A stretch of DNA of 64,000 nucleotides from Gymnopilus junonius. Taxonomy: Eukaryota; Basidiomycota; Agaricomycetes; Agaricales; Galerinaceae. The first letter of the stretch is position 1. Every line of letters starts with the position of its first letter. The stretch spans positions 186,001 through 250,000 of the forward strand of contig JADNYJ010000025.1 in the NCBI GenBank assembly GCA_015501075.1, given 5' to 3'. This document shows, one piece after another, positions 36,681 to 48,800 of the stretch. The translations under genes were made by a program, and so were the position numbers. The notes under the pieces were generated by a model. The model was not told the DNA's origin, searched no databases, and saw only the letters and a program-made list of their open reading frames with translations.

Positions 36681-37057
36681 ATGATGTTTGGAATGTATGT
36701 TTATACGGATGCTGATGGAAATATGGCTGAGGATCGACATGCTATATCCGGGTACGCATTTATTTTGCACGGCGGCGCTGTCTCGTGGTCCACCAAGCGA
36801 CAGGAAATTATTTCCCTCTCAACGACTGAGAGTGAATATGTGGCTGCGACGTATGCTTCCAAAGAAGCGCTCTGGCTCCGCTCCCTTATTTCCCAATTGT
36901 TCTTCGGCGACCTAGCTTCCACCACTCTATTTTCGGACAACCAATCAGCTATTGCCCTTGCCCAACCGACAAAATGGTAGCTGACACACTCACGAAGGCA
37001 CTTCCATCTCCAAAAGTCAAAGACTTTGCGGCCGAATTGGGGCTCGTATTGATTTGA
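36681..37057 (+). pseudogene. Ty1/Copia retrotransposon RNase H remnant
   Basis: The 3' end of a Copia polyprotein. RNase H motifs are clear: VYTDADGNMAEDR, HAISGYAFILHGGAVSWSTK, LSTTESEYVAATYASKEALW and LFSDNQSAIALAQ. The reading then jumps: the terminal DKMVADTLTKALPSPK, which normally follows some 40 residues later, appears immediately and in another frame, ending at 37057. This is an internal deletion with frameshift. No gag, integrase or reverse transcriptase core lies upstream, so the copy is dead and 5'-truncated. Inserted between the membrane-protein gene and the CBM1 gene. Confidence 0.88.
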
Positions 37058-37063
37058 GGGGAG

Positions 37064-37440
37064 TGTTGAATTATGGTTACCAAACGTGGCTACGAGCGCC
37101 ACTCTGGTGCACTCGCATTCTAAGCGCCACTCTGGTGTGCTTGCATTCTAAGCACCAGTCTGGTGCGCTTGTATTCTAAGCGCCACTCTGGTGTGCTCCC
37201 ATTCTAAACGCCACCGCAAATATTTCTCTCAGAAGGAAATATATTGTATATTCTCCTTTCTCTGGTTTACGGCCTATGTAGCAGCCCCTTGTATATAATT
37301 CATGGCTGCATTTTCAGTCTTACATCCCCTTTGTAAATTACTGTTTGATACTATTCTACTTGTAGATATTTACGGTACATTTCTTTCGTAGTATTTAAGC
37401 TATGGACATTAGTACAGATACCTCAGTGATCTTGTCAACC
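37064..37440 (+). mobile_element. Copia 3' LTR (end approximate)
   Basis: A purine tract TTGAGGGGAG (37054-37063) directly precedes TGTTGAATTATGG, the expected polypurine tract and TG start of a Copia LTR. The LTR contains a TATA-like TGTATATAATTC near 37288 and the tandem repeats at 37096-37207. The right boundary was not found; the end given is a guess near TGTCAACCA. No matching 5' LTR was seen in the window. Confidence 0.6.
37096..37207 (+). repeat. Four tandem copies of a 28-bp unit inside the LTR
   Basis: Units begin at 37096, 37124, 37152 and 37180, each 28 bp, with consensus GCGCCACTCTGGTG followed by a variable CACTCGCATTCTAA-like half. A partial fifth unit begins ACGCCACC at 37208. 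Divergence between units is 10-20 percent, so the array is not recent. Confidence 0.9.
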
Positions 37441-38200
37441 ACTGAGGTGAGTTTTCTACTTATTGGCATTGTATATAGTTACTTACTCGAGCGCCTAGCC
37501 ACTCCATGTCTAGGTAACTATTTATATTTAGTAATCTCGTCAATCACTGAACCATTCTGTGTCTAGGAATCTCACAGAAGTTGGCCACTATTCGGCATTA
37601 CTCGTCAAGGAGAACTGTCTAGCAACCTAAGGGTGGCCAATTTTATCCCGTGGACGTTAGACTGGTGTTAGGTAACACTGCAGCTTATTAGAAAGGACAG
37701 TTCCAAAGTATGATGTGAAATGGTGAGCAATGTTGGATATGTGTGTACTCGCAGACTCTTTATACATGATAGATTCAACGCCTCTGGGAATTGCAACCAT
37801 TTGTGTACCAACGTTCTCATATAATCGACTTGCATTATGGGCTAGGAGTCCACATTAATTTTATTATTTTATTGTAGAAATGTCTACCAACCTTGGTTTC
37901 CCTTTGAGGGCGGCCAATGGAAGTAACTGGAGCCAACCAACGCCAGCGAAAACTGCATCCTAATTTGGCAAGCCTCCTTCCAAATCAGTTCCCGCGTCTC
38001 GGCAGCATCACCAGGGAACGAGAGTCACGGGACTACTTCAATTTCTTTCTAGGTACTGCTCATGATCAGTGCTCAAGCACATTCTGAGACGGCCAAAGAC
38101 TTTTTTGCAAATTATAGCAAATTTCTGCGTTTGCACTACGTGGAAACTGAAGATTGAAATCCTCCTCAATCGTTGGCCTCGTATACAGTGAAAGAAGGTA
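37441..38200. other. Intergenic, repeat-derived sequence
   Basis: About 760 bp, AT-rich, no gene. Words such as TGTCAACCACTGAGG and GTCAATCACTGAACC recur near 37430 and 37530, which suggests further degraded LTR sequence. A copy of the 16-bp word CCTCCTTCCAAATCAG lies at 37973-37988. Confidence 0.45.
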
Positions 38201-38537
38201 TTATACGGGTGGAGGAGTTATAGTCGGAAGTGGGGTGGTCAGCGTTGCTGCTGGAGCAGAGGTGGCCGGAGGTGGCGTCGATGTAGGAGTACCCGGAAGG
38301 CATTGGTACCAGACCTTGTTCAACACGCTGCAGTATGAACCGGCAGCGCAGATCGTAGGGCCATCCCATGCGAGGCCGCCGCCTAGGGTATTAAGTAGAA
38401 GAAGAACTTAGTGAATGTTCGTAACCTATTACCTCTGACATACATAGTCCATATACAGTCTGCACACTTTGAGTCTGCTGTGCTAGTGCCGGTATAGCAA
38501 GCGCTATGATTGTGATAAAGGTATTCTTGAAAGGCAT
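38201..38537 (-). CDS. Small secreted CBM1 protein
   Basis: Secreted cellulose-binding protein with no catalytic domain. The ATG at 38537 gives a signal peptide (MPFKNTFITIIALAIPALA), then QQTQSVQTVYGL. A GT-AG intron (about 38386-38444) splits the next Cys codon and joins to CGGLAWDGPTICAAGSYCSV and NKVWYQCLPG. This is a family 1 carbohydrate-binding module with four cysteines and aromatic residues at the usual ligand positions. The rest is a Pro/Thr linker-like tail (TSTPPPATSAPAATLTTPLP) ending at the stop 38201, so the order is CBM then free linker. A TATA box (TATAAAAA, 38606-38613 minus) sits about 70 bp upstream. About 90 aa. Either an effector-like or adhesion protein, or the surviving N-terminal end of a former glycoside hydrolase. 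Confidence 0.82.
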
Positions 38538-39293
38538 GCTGCCGACCCAGGACACAAAATTGGGCTGAAAGATTAGTATCTTGTTCAAGGAGATATCGTT
38601 CAGACTTTTTATACTTTTCCCGGGGAATCGACGCTGTAAAAAAGAGGAGCTATTCAAGGATGTTGTTGCCAAGCGACTTGGAGGTTGGCTAATATACGAA
38701 AGCGTAGCGAGGAAGTACTGCCCATGTGGATAGCCAACATATGCAATGTATAGATCAAGGTAATTTATCTACGCAGAAGCTGAACGGTTATTCCGACATT
38801 AAAATTCAAGTACAGTTCAATGCGGATGAAAGTCTTGGCTCGGAGGAGTTTACCTTTCATGAGCGCCAAGTCTTTAGACCTGTCCTGTGCATTTCCCCGA
38901 AATCTTGTCAAGAATGAAGATAGCTTGACATCCATTGCTGGGTGGCTGGGCTACCCTGCTACTGCTGATTATGATTGTTACGGCCCGTTCCTTGGACCAG
39001 GTAGGCATACTGGAATGGTATGGTGTAGCTACCGTATAATATACAACACATGCAGTCACCACGAAGAATACCTGTCGTAGCAACGCACGAAAGAAGGTAT
39101 CTAAAAGAGCGATCGAAGTATTGTAGAATAGAGATCTAAGTCAAAAATGAACGAAAGATAAAGTGGGATGAACCCATGCAACACACTTCATAATGTAGAG
39201 TATACTAATGCTCAGCCCCCCCGCCGATAAAAAATGACATGTAATCCAAGTCAGCCAGTGCGGAGAAAGAAATACTAATACTAGTAGAATCAT
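38538..39293. other. Intergenic, no gene seen
   Basis: About 750 bp containing the CBM1 gene promoter and the 3' flank of the kelch gene. Open stretches near 38726-39083 show no domain on either strand. Confidence 0.5.
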
Positions 39294-40948
39294 TCAAAGT
39301 GCATCCATAGTGAAGCTCGTCACTTGTGGCAAATACGCGCCAGCCGCAAGGTCTAGAATATGCACATCATCGAATGCTATCTGGCCGTTGAACCCACCAA
39401 ATACGAAGAGCCGGCTATCAGCCAGGACTGTAGCATGATAACCACGCGCAGACGGTGGTTTACCCAGAACAATGCGTGGTTCATATTGCAGGGATACTAC
39501 AAGAGAGGGAGAGGAGGAAGGAAAGTTAAGAGTGTCCCTTTTATTACGGGAAGGAGCTTACCCAGGTTGTACATTAAAAGTTCTGATATGTATTCCGCCG
39601 CGTTGTGTCCGCCCATGACGAAGACATACGAGCCTACTTGAGTAGAGGTATGAGCAAGGCGTTTGTATAGTGGATTTTGTTGCTTGACGAGGCTCCATAT
39701 AAGCGTATCTGGAAGTAACAAGGAAGAGAAATTTAACCCGAGGCCCAAAGGGGATAGAGAAGAAAAAAAAGTCGCGTACCAAGGTTTAAGCACCACACGT
39801 CGGTAAAAGATTCCTTGCCATCGCTTCCACCAATAACCACCATAATATTCCCAACCAAATTGGCAGTATGATATCCTCTCGGACCAGGTTTCTTCCCCGT
39901 CGTCTGAATTTCCTTCCACTGCATAGGCTTATTTGGTGTACCCGTTCCTCCAGCCACATCGAGCGTCCACAAATCATTCAACGCAGTCAGACCCGTCCCG
40001 CCTCCAAAGACCCATACTTTGCCTTTATAATACACAGCGGAGTGTGCCCTACGTGCGGCTGGAGATGGGCCTGGGACGATGGAGGGCCGGGTCCACCGCC
40101 TAGAGGTGGTGTCGAGGACGTAAACGGAATCGTAATATTTTGAGCCGAGACCACCTCCAAAAATGACGATTTTGCGGTCATAGAGCGTTGCCGTGTGCGC
40201 TCTGCAAGGTGGTGGGACGTCGCCTACGACGTCTGGATGTGTCCATTGCATCGTTTCTAAGAAAGAAATGTTCAATTAGAACTGAGAGGCATTTGAGATC
40301 GGAGAAATGAAATAGAAAAAGGCATTAAATGCGTCAAGGCATAATGCAACTCAGTCCGGATGGTTGTAGTTGGCTGCGCCACTCACCGGTATCAAAACAG
40401 TACACATCCTTCGAGCTGTCCCGGTCATCACATCCTCCGAAAATCCACGCTGTCGTATCCACCAAAGTTGCAGTATGAGCCCGCATAGTCCGCGTAGGCA
40501 CAGTTCCCCAGACAGGAGCCCGACTCCAATACATGAGTGTGCTAGAGGCAGGTTGGGCATCCTTATCATGCGGCAGTATAGGAACCAGTCTCTGTTTCTG
40601 TGGCTGCGCCACCGAAACAGGTTTCTGGGCTTGGGCAGCAGAACTGCGTGAAGGCTTGCTACCACTCGCTCCTGGGTGGTTCGTCGATTTCTCCCGCTTC
40701 ACAGAAGAAGATCCCGACGAAGACGCAGAAGCAGATGCCAGTTTTTCACTGGAAGATCTTCCTAGCGTCCGCGTGCTCCCTTCCCTCTTAGTTTGTTTGG
40801 AAGTTGCAGTACTGGCAGTGGTCGACGTTGAACTCGCCGCCGCTTGTGGTGAGGGTGACGACGGAACACCTTTTGGTGATGAACGCCCTTCCTCCGGCAC
40901 ATTCGTCAAATTTCGTCCTGAGGATCGTTGAACGGAAGTTAGGTCCAT
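39294..40948 (-). CDS. Kelch-repeat beta-propeller protein
   Basis: Likely cytosolic scaffold of the galactose-oxidase-like/kelch superfamily. The ATG at 40948 begins MDLTSVQRSSGRNLTNVPEE; about 130 low-complexity Ser/Ala/Lys residues follow. Kelch blades come next: MRAHTATLVDTTAWIFGGCD, CRAHTATLYDRKIVIFGGGL, RAHSAVYYKGKVWVFGGGTG, RGYHTANLVGNIMVVIGGSD, LAHTSTQVGSYVFVMGGHNA and RGYHATVLADSRLFVFGGFN. Each has the GG doublet and the downstream Tyr/Trp pattern, giving six visible repeats. Four short introns interrupt them. It ends VTSFTMDAL at 39294. No catalytic Cys-Tyr pair of galactose oxidase is evident, so a protein-interaction role (for example Tea1-like polarity or a ubiquitin adaptor) is likelier than oxidation. 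Confidence 0.88.
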
Positions 40949-41363
40949 GTTATGGTCGAAGGAAAAGGGGGATGAAGGAGGAGTCAAAGCCCAAGGAGGG
41001 CTCTGATTATATTATTCCCGTGGGAATTGCTTCCTTTGCTGTCCTTTTTTCAAATCCCTCGACTATCATCCCCTGGCCGCCCTGGTGCCGCGTTCCTTGA
41101 CTAACAACTCCTTTGGGATCCGGGGTACGGTCTACGTAAAGTAAATTGATTCTGTCGAGCCATGACTCACAGAATTGGACCATAAATTCTACTTTACTCG
41201 ACGTACCGTCGGTTAAAGGCATCATTTTTGGACTTCCTTTTGCTTTCTTGGTTCTTTCCCTTACCTTTTGTCTGCCTATGGTTCAGGCTGTGTTTTACGA
41301 CATCTCATCTTCTGTTTCTTGGCTACTTAATACCACAAACGAACTTCCAGTACAAACATTAGT
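40949..41363. other. Intergenic, no supported gene
   Basis: About 415 bp between the kelch start and the 3' end of the next gene on the same strand. A plus-strand open frame at 41146-41472 runs antisense into the membrane-protein gene and is rejected. Confidence 0.55.
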
Positions 41364-42367
41364 CTACAAAAGGGCAGAAGAGACACTTATCCACCCAAAC
41401 AAGCCCGCGAATCCACCCAAAGCTATCAAGAAAGTGATCCAGACGCCAGCAGGCTGCTCACCTACAACATAGCATAAAAGTCCCACCACCAAACATACAA
41501 CGCCCCCCAAAACCACAGCACGAATAACGAAAATGGAGGAAAAGGCAATGTTCATATGTATCCTCGCCTTGTCGAGCTCATTCGTCGTATTCTGATACTC
41601 CTGCAAATCCATATATAATTGCACATTCAGACCACCGTCTAGCAGTCGCGTGATTTCCTGGATCGAGCTCCGGCATTGTCTGACTTTAGGCAGGGTCTTC
41701 TTCCAAGCAGATTTCTTGTTGAAACCGCTGAGGAGCAGGTCCTCAAGTAATCGGATGTGTAGGCAGACAGAAGATAGTTTACCCTGAGCTTCCTTCGCTA
41801 CGGGGGAATCTGATGTCTCTTTTGGTGGGATATATTGGCGTAAGGAAGCCGTTATCTGCGAGACAGAGGATTTTCGTCGAACGAGTAGGGAATATATATG
41901 CTGGAGTTGGATAGCGACCACATATGCCACACATCCCCCAAGGATATCCAAGAGCAGGCCAGCGAAGAATAAGGCATTGACTGCTACGTCCAATTTAGAA
42001 GAGTTGCTGTCGAATGAATAACTGACAACCTGCGCTTGTACTGCAGCAAGGAAGGTAGCCTGTCATCGAGATAAAGATGTCAGAATTACAAAATGTGATT
42101 GAAATGAAAAGATGATATTGTACTATCAAAGCGAGGGCATTCAGGTCCTCTTGCAACGACTTCACTGTGTCGACGTGATAAAGAGAGAACTTCCAGGGCG
42201 AAGAGTGGTCTGCGAAACCAGTTTGAACATCGTTGTAGAGAGTCGCGTCGGGGCTGATGAGCTGGTCGATTACTTTTTCCACTGATGACGATGACTCAGG
42301 CTATTGAAAAACTTCTACTTCTTTGCCTCTGCTTGTGAAGAAAGAAACCACGTACCACCTGAGTCAT
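41364..42367 (-). CDS. Hypothetical membrane protein with coiled-coil region
   Basis: No known family assignment. The ATG at 42367 gives MTQ, then an intron of about 60 bp and PESSSSVEKVIDQLISPDAT. A second intron (near 42063-42122) precedes the main exon. Helices: VNALFFAGLLLDILGGCVAY after the N-terminal segment, and two adjacent ones near the C-terminus (FVIRAVVLGGVVCLVVGLLC and WITFLIALGGFAGLFGWISV). Between them lies a soluble, charged helical section (RRKSSVSQITASLRQYIP through LDKARIHMN). Similar small membrane proteins are common and unannotated in mushrooms. It ends at 41364. Confidence 0.7.
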
Positions 42368-43999
42368 TTCATAAGTGAACATTTGGGTGACGGAAGTTGA
42401 GGGACAGGTCAATTGCGTAGTTAGAAGCTTACCTCACACGGATGTCATCTTCCTCTTTTGTATCAACACGTTTTTCCCGCACTCTCTTCCGTTCCGAGGG
42501 ATATTTTCTGGCATATCGACATTCCGACAAGTCCGGAAAAAATGTGTCAACCGACAGTAAAAGCATCAGGACAGAAGATTACTTAAGGAATACTGGAACG
42601 CCATCGAACTCTTTTCGTGCATGACAGAGTCAAAGGGTGTTTATAGATTGCCAATCAATGATACATGCTCGAGTTATGAACCACGTCCTGCTTCTTAAAA
42701 ATTTCAAAGAGTGGGGTTGACGGGGGTGCGGCCAATGACGATAGCACCCTCTGAAAAATGTTAATTAGTAAGGCGTGAAAACTGATGAGCCAATTATTTT
42801 GAATACATGACTCCCTGATGGAGATGTTCTCGCAGCAGATGGCTGAGCAAAGTTGATGAAGACACATCATTATTCTCAAATCGCCATCTCGAAAGGAAGA
42901 GAAAGCTTATAAAAGCTGGAACCAGCACCGATAGCAGTGATGGAACTGCAAGTAAGCCCGAAGGACTGAGTCACTGGATAATACATTCTGCGGTTTCAGA
43001 TTCAGAAATTTCGTCCTTTTAAATCCGAGGCTTTCTTTCCTAGGTTCCCCAGAAAAGCAAGGGTTATTTAGGAGTGAGAAACGTGCCTAAATACTGCTCC
43101 ATTGTGTTATACGCATTCAAGAGCCGTAAGGACATGTAATAGAGGCCAGAGCAGCCTGAATATCACATATAAATCCAGCAATCCAGGACACCAGTTGCAG
43201 GACTTCAAATATAAAGAAAGTGACAGAAGTAGAGCACGGACCAGTTTCTTCGTGAGAGTTTGAATATGCAAAACGGTGACCCAGGAAAAAGGTCCCTAGA
43301 GTCTGGAAGTTGGGACTTGAAAGAGTCAAGGTAGCCAAGTCTGCAGTTCAGGTCCATGATGCCAAGCAATGACACAGACGATGGAGCGACCGAAAATTTG
43401 GCAGTATCCTGCATTGTAGAAATACCGGGTCAGGGAACATGAATTTAGAATCCAGCCGTCTTATTATCACGTGTTGTAGGTGCACGGGATATGCCGTTGT
43501 TCAACATCACGGTCAACAAACTTCCATTCACCTGTTCTCACGTCCGTTGTTTCTGCATATCTAACTCGGACTCCTAGCATTATTACCCGCGAAATTTAAT
43601 TCTAGACTATTTATGAATTCAAACTTGAAGTATAAAATTTGGAAGGCTGACGACATAGCACCTGCACGAGGAGTTCTGGCAGACACGGTGAGCGACCCAG
43701 AGAATCCAAGGCGAATACTTTTTATCAGAAGCTGACACGGATTTATAGACGTAATAGGCGCATGATGTCGCCGCGCACCACCCTAATGATGTGTGTTCTC
43801 AGAGCTTGCTAGCAGTGGCACAACGTGGTCAGGAAGCCACGAAGTCGAAAGACCACATCGGTAGATACGCACGTTCCTTGCCCTCCAAATACTATATTTG
43901 AAGCCATCGGCATCCTCAGAAGCTATATAAATTGGGAAAGGGCCGGAATAGGCTCCTCACACCGTCCAACCACGAAGTCGAATTCGAGAGGGACTGACC
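42368..43999. other. Intergenic, no supported gene
   Basis: About 1.6 kb. Minus-strand frames at 43117-43414 contain a hydrophobic stretch (VTFFIFEVLQLVSWIAGFIC) that might be a decayed copy of the adjacent membrane-protein family, but no start, splice pattern or stop makes a gene. The right end holds the SurE promoter, with a TATA box (TATATAAA) at 43924-43931. Confidence 0.45.
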
Positions 44000-45202
44000 A
44001 TGTTCAAGAACGTCATTTATATCTACATCCTCTCTGCTCTCTCGTGCCTTTGCAGCGCGACCAAGATTGTTCTAACAAATGATGACGGCTGGGCAGTCGC
44101 CCAAATTCGCGCTGAATATACTGCGCTCAAAGCTGCCGGTTACGAAGTCAGGAGGCATATCTCAATATCATCATTCGCCAATTACTCACGGGCTAACTTT
44201 GCATCTCAGGTTATTCTGTCAGCCCCAGCAGAGAACAAGTCAGGTACAGGTTCATCTACGGCTACCCCAGCAACTCTTACGGAGCCATGTGAGTTCAACA
44301 CTTGCCCTACTGGTTCCCCGCCCACTGGTTCCAATTCTTCTGATCGTGAGTATGGCAGACCCTCTATTCACTCATGAAGATCACTAAGGCCTGGTGCGAT
44401 TATAAGCAAACATCAATTATGTCAACGCCTTTCCGTGAGCATTTCACCCCCATCCCTATCTTTTTCCGTCTGGAACTGAGCATATCCTTCATTCAGGGTG
44501 GATGCTGTCCGGTTCGGTATTCAGACGCTCTCTCCTCGAATCTTCGGTTCCTTACCGGATATTGTAATCAGTGGTAGTAACATAGGAAGTCAGTGTTCTT
44601 TCTAAAATTTCTTCTTCAATCAGTGATTGCTTACCAATTTGCTACAGACAACCTTGGGTCAGCCGTACTTATTTCTGGAACCGTGTAAGCCTTGTCCTGT
44701 ATCGTTTTCCATCATACACTTACGTATTGTCCTTTTAATAGTGGTGCCGCCTCTGAAGCCGCTTTAGAAGGCATCCCATCCATTGCCTTCTCCGGTGCGT
44801 CTGGTTCCCAGGTGTCTTACACCACTCTCAGTCAGACCACTTCCTCTTCGACTGTTGCGGGCTAATATCTACACTGCCCTCGTTCTCAAATTTACCGCCG
44901 TTCTGTTGGACAACCCCACGCCTTTCCTTCCCTCGGGAGTCAGCCTCAATGTTAACTTCGCGTCGGTTTCATCCTGCACCTCTGCATCGGACTATAAATT
45001 CGTCTTGACGCGCATTTCTTCCTCTTCTACTCCCAACGTGAACATGTGTGGAAGTAGCACCCTTCCTACAGAATCAAGTGCCATCACGCAAGGATGCATC
45101 GCCACCGTCAGCGTCTTCAACGGGAGCACGAAATCAGATTCGAATTCGACTGTACAAGCTGTTGTTCTGAACAAGTTGTCGTCGCTCTTGGAGTGCCCTT
45201 GA
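44000..45202 (+). CDS. Secreted SurE-like phosphatase/nucleotidase
   Basis: Metal-dependent phosphomonoesterase of the SurE fold. The ATG at 44000 begins a signal peptide (MFKNVIYIYILSALSCLCSA), then KIVLTNDDGWAVAQIRAEYT with the paired Asp of the active site. Exons continue VILSAPAENKSGTGSSTATP, an intron pair around NINYVNAFP, VDAVRFGIQTLSPRIFGSLP with DIVISGSN, LGSAVLISGTV, and AASEAALEGIPSIAFSGASG. Then a frame break: at 44859-44861 GCGGGCTAA gives a stop, while one fewer G reads STVAANIYTALVLKF and continues to a Ser-rich C-terminus ending at 45202. A TATA box lies 69-76 bp before the ATG. Error or recent mutation are both possible; the rest is intact. Confidence 0.85.
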
Positions 45203-45821
45203 ATGATGGGGCAAAATAGAGCAGGTGATCAATCATACTTGAATCCCCTTATCCAAGAGCAAGTGTTCTCCTTACGTGGTAGTAACTAAGAAATTCAACG
45301 AATTACCTCAACTGTTTTCATGACCTACGTTACATGTGTCCGTCTGGCCATGACATTGCTGCTTAAGAGGGTCTTCCCGGGTGTTCATTGCGTTTTGTAA
45401 CTTAAACTGCTTCGTTACCTCCAAGGGGTATGAATACTTTGGCTTTCTCGCTGACATTGACTTCTCCCCCCAAGGCCTATTGTAGATTGTGCGGAAGGCA
45501 CATAATCAAAATACAAAAATGGTGTTACTACAGTGTACGTCCTGAATAACCCCGACATATTTCTTCCCGTTGAACTAACTGTCGTAAGTAGGTCATCAAG
45601 TAAGGCCGAAACTGGAGAATACAGTGGTCTGTCAGGCTGCTATATAATCTGCTATATTGAGCCTTGCTCATAGAGTGGCAGGCGTAAAAGGATTGGCAGT
45701 CGGGGATGGGTTAAGATCACATGCATCTAACTGGACAAAACCTATGCTCTGGAGACAACTAAATATTGAATGCGCCATGTAAGCAAGTTCCAAGAGCCAC
45801 ATAACTCAGACAACTAATCAC
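45203..45821. other. Intergenic between convergent genes
   Basis: About 620 bp separating two 3' ends. No coding signal, repeat or RNA gene was seen. Confidence 0.6.
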
Positions 45822-48800
45822 TTACCGGGTTTCAGTAATGGTTACGTAGGACTGGTCGTTCACCTCCCAATATCCCCAAGGTTCATCTGGCGCTGGTACC
45901 TCATTTTCAACAAACTCTATAAACGGAGGTGGGGTAGCAGTTTCGTCTTCTGACTTCCAGCTATAACTTGAGACCCGCATGTCGGTGTCTATCTTGGTCA
46001 CTGTAAACAGTGCAAACGGGCGAGCATTAACAAAAGGAAAAAAAAACTTAAAAATCCTAACCAAGAACGAGGTCGCCGATGTCCCGAATGCCGTCGAATT
46101 TGTGTCTTTCGTATATTTTCTCGGCATTCTCGATGAGCATATTCCAGCATCCCGGGAGGTCTTGAATTCTCTCTGAGGACGTTAAACACTTGATTGTGGC
46201 AGAGGTCGAACGAATAAAACGGTGCCTTACACGAACAAATGATATCAGCGAAGCTCCAGGAAGGCTATCATTGAAAACTCACCTGATTAACCCATTCTCT
46301 CGAGTCATAACATAATCGCGGGCGCGAGCAAGATGAGGTGGAAGTCTGTCCTCTGTAGTGCCTGTGAATGACTTGGCATTGTCCACATCTTCGTATACTA
46401 TCGAAGAACTATCACGCCTGACTGTAGCAAGAGTTGGGACAGCAGGATAATGACTAAAGCTTGGATGAACTAAAGAAAATCAAACCAAAATAGAAGGACC
46501 AAAGACGAACCTGACCCCAAACTCGTCAACCCAATCAATGTCGCGTTTGTTCTCGCATCGGTACATTGAAGCAGGATCAGAAAAAGCCTCTTCAGCACAG
46601 TTCTCCAGTACAATAAAGTCTCCGTCCTGGATATAACCTACATCCCCAAGGCGACAAGCCAATGGCTTCGGTGGGCGAAACCAGAAACCAGTCCCTCCGT
46701 GTCGGACTTCGAGAACTGCATTTCGAATGTTTTTGAAGGTGAGCTCCCCTCGTGCCGCAAGCGACTCCAGGGCGTCTATTAGATTGTCCAATTCGCCTAC
46801 CACGTCTTGTAGAGTGCCTGCTATGTACATCATGAAGCATTCAAGCATCCGCATGTGGCTGTAGCTTTTGTTTCCATTGCGACCCGTTATCCCTGAATAG
46901 GAAGGAATCAGCTTTGTCCAGATATTAGTGGGACAGACCCTTCTAACAATTCCAGTCAGATAGGTCAGGCTTTTTAGGCCCATACGTAAACTGATCATTT
47001 ATATCAGGATCATATTATCAGTGGAACTCGTATGTAGCAAACTCACGCGTATGCCGAAGAACCAAAACAATTCCATCAGAAGCTCTTCGAGGTTCTCGGG
47101 AGGGGGATCCGATGCTGATGTCGGATCACTCTTGAGGAGGTTGTGGCCGACGACAACTTCGCCATCAGGAGTTAGAACCATGTTGGAGGCCTGGCATTGC
47201 CGCTTTCAGAAAATTTAAAAGAGGAACTAGGTTCTAATCTTACTTCCAGACAATCTCTGAGTTCCAGTTTGGTTAAAGCGCAGTGTCGACGAATGTATTC
47301 CATCCCGGACTAGAGAGAATGTCAGCTTCCTTTTTCTCATTTACTTGGGAACAAAAAAGAGTGTACAGCAACGCCATGCAACTGCACATCAGAATATAAG
47401 GCCAAGCATGAGGTTTTAAAATCACTTTCAGCTTGGAAGATAACTTACCAAACGGGCTGTTGACACAAAGCTCGTAACTTCACCAGCGTCAAGTTGCTTC
47501 AGCATATAACCAGGAACGTCGAGTGAAGCATCTAGGTACAAAGCAAGGTGTTCATCAACTCCGAAGTCAAATTGGACAATGCTTACAGTCTGGAAATAAC
47601 AAAAAAGGGCTCGGTGCTGACATTGTCGAATGACCGAGTAAGCGGTGCAAATTAGGGTGACTAATTCAGCGGAATTGAGCAACCTTCGTGGAGAACAAGA
47701 CAGAAAAACTTACAAATTTTTCTTCCAGAACTTCAGTGCATCTTTGAATTCCTAGTATTGAAACACTCGAACCCGTATCACTTGGCTGAAGATATACTTC
47801 TCACCTCTCTCCCTTGACGGGTTGGATTATATGACTTTACCACAGACTTCGTAAATCCTCCTTCAGTAGTGAATTTCCCTCGATAAATATGAGCATTTGA
47901 CAGGGTACGAAGGGATCTTCCAAGTATTAATTGATCTGGACGAAGCACGCGAAACTAATCTACCTTAGTGCCGCTCCAAAGAAGAGAATAGATGGACTCA
48001 CCCCATCGTCATCATTGGTGACTTCTGATACATCTTTACTTCCTAATACTAGGTCAAACCGAGAGGCGAGGTCTTTCAGGTCACTCCGAACATCTTTATG
48101 ACCTGATTCCATGGTTTTGGCTACTTTCTCGATATTCGAGTTGATCGTTAATGATAGCGTAGCCAGTGATGACCTATTGATGATAGCTTCCGAAGATATT
48201 AATCTCTGAATCTCCATGATTGATGTAATCTTTGAAAAATGTCAGCGTCAGCAACCACTAATTTGCACCTGTCAAACAAGGAACTTACACTGAACAATCG
48301 ACCGCAATCATCCAATTTCTGGTTATATGCCACAATAGAATCTTGAAATTCAGTCATTTTCAAGTATCGCTTAAATCGCCCTACATCCCTCTGTAATTGC
48401 ATAAAGGTCTTAATTTCCTCTAAGGCCCTTGCATGAAGGATAAGTATGTATGTTGTGCCTGGTGAAGTTCGATATTACTCAAGTAAACGATCGCATTTTT
48501 GTTTTTGTTCCGACGACAGGTGGCCATTTGCAGAACACTCTGTTGCAATTGCAATGGCAAGCTCAGCTGTGCGGGTAGCAAGGTTTTGATTGTCATCCTT
48601 TAACTTGCGCAGTTGCTAGAAATCTAGTCAGCCTTGGGAAACTGAACGTAAGATTTTGCCCACCTTGACGGTATTAATGATAATCAAAGCGACTCCACAG
48701 ATCGTTTTCAAGGGTACAATAGGTGTAACGTCTCCGAATGTATTGAGTAGCTCTACAGTGCGGCCTGTAACATCCAGAGCTGTGGAAGATATAGTATTTG

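Noticed and set aside
40533..40931. Plus-strand frame antisense to the kelch gene
   Set aside because: It is a shadow of the low-complexity Ser/Ala N-terminus.
41146..41472. Plus-strand frame of 108 residues with hydrophobic stretches
   Set aside because: Overlaps the membrane-protein gene in antisense; hydrophobicity reflects codon bias of the opposite strand.
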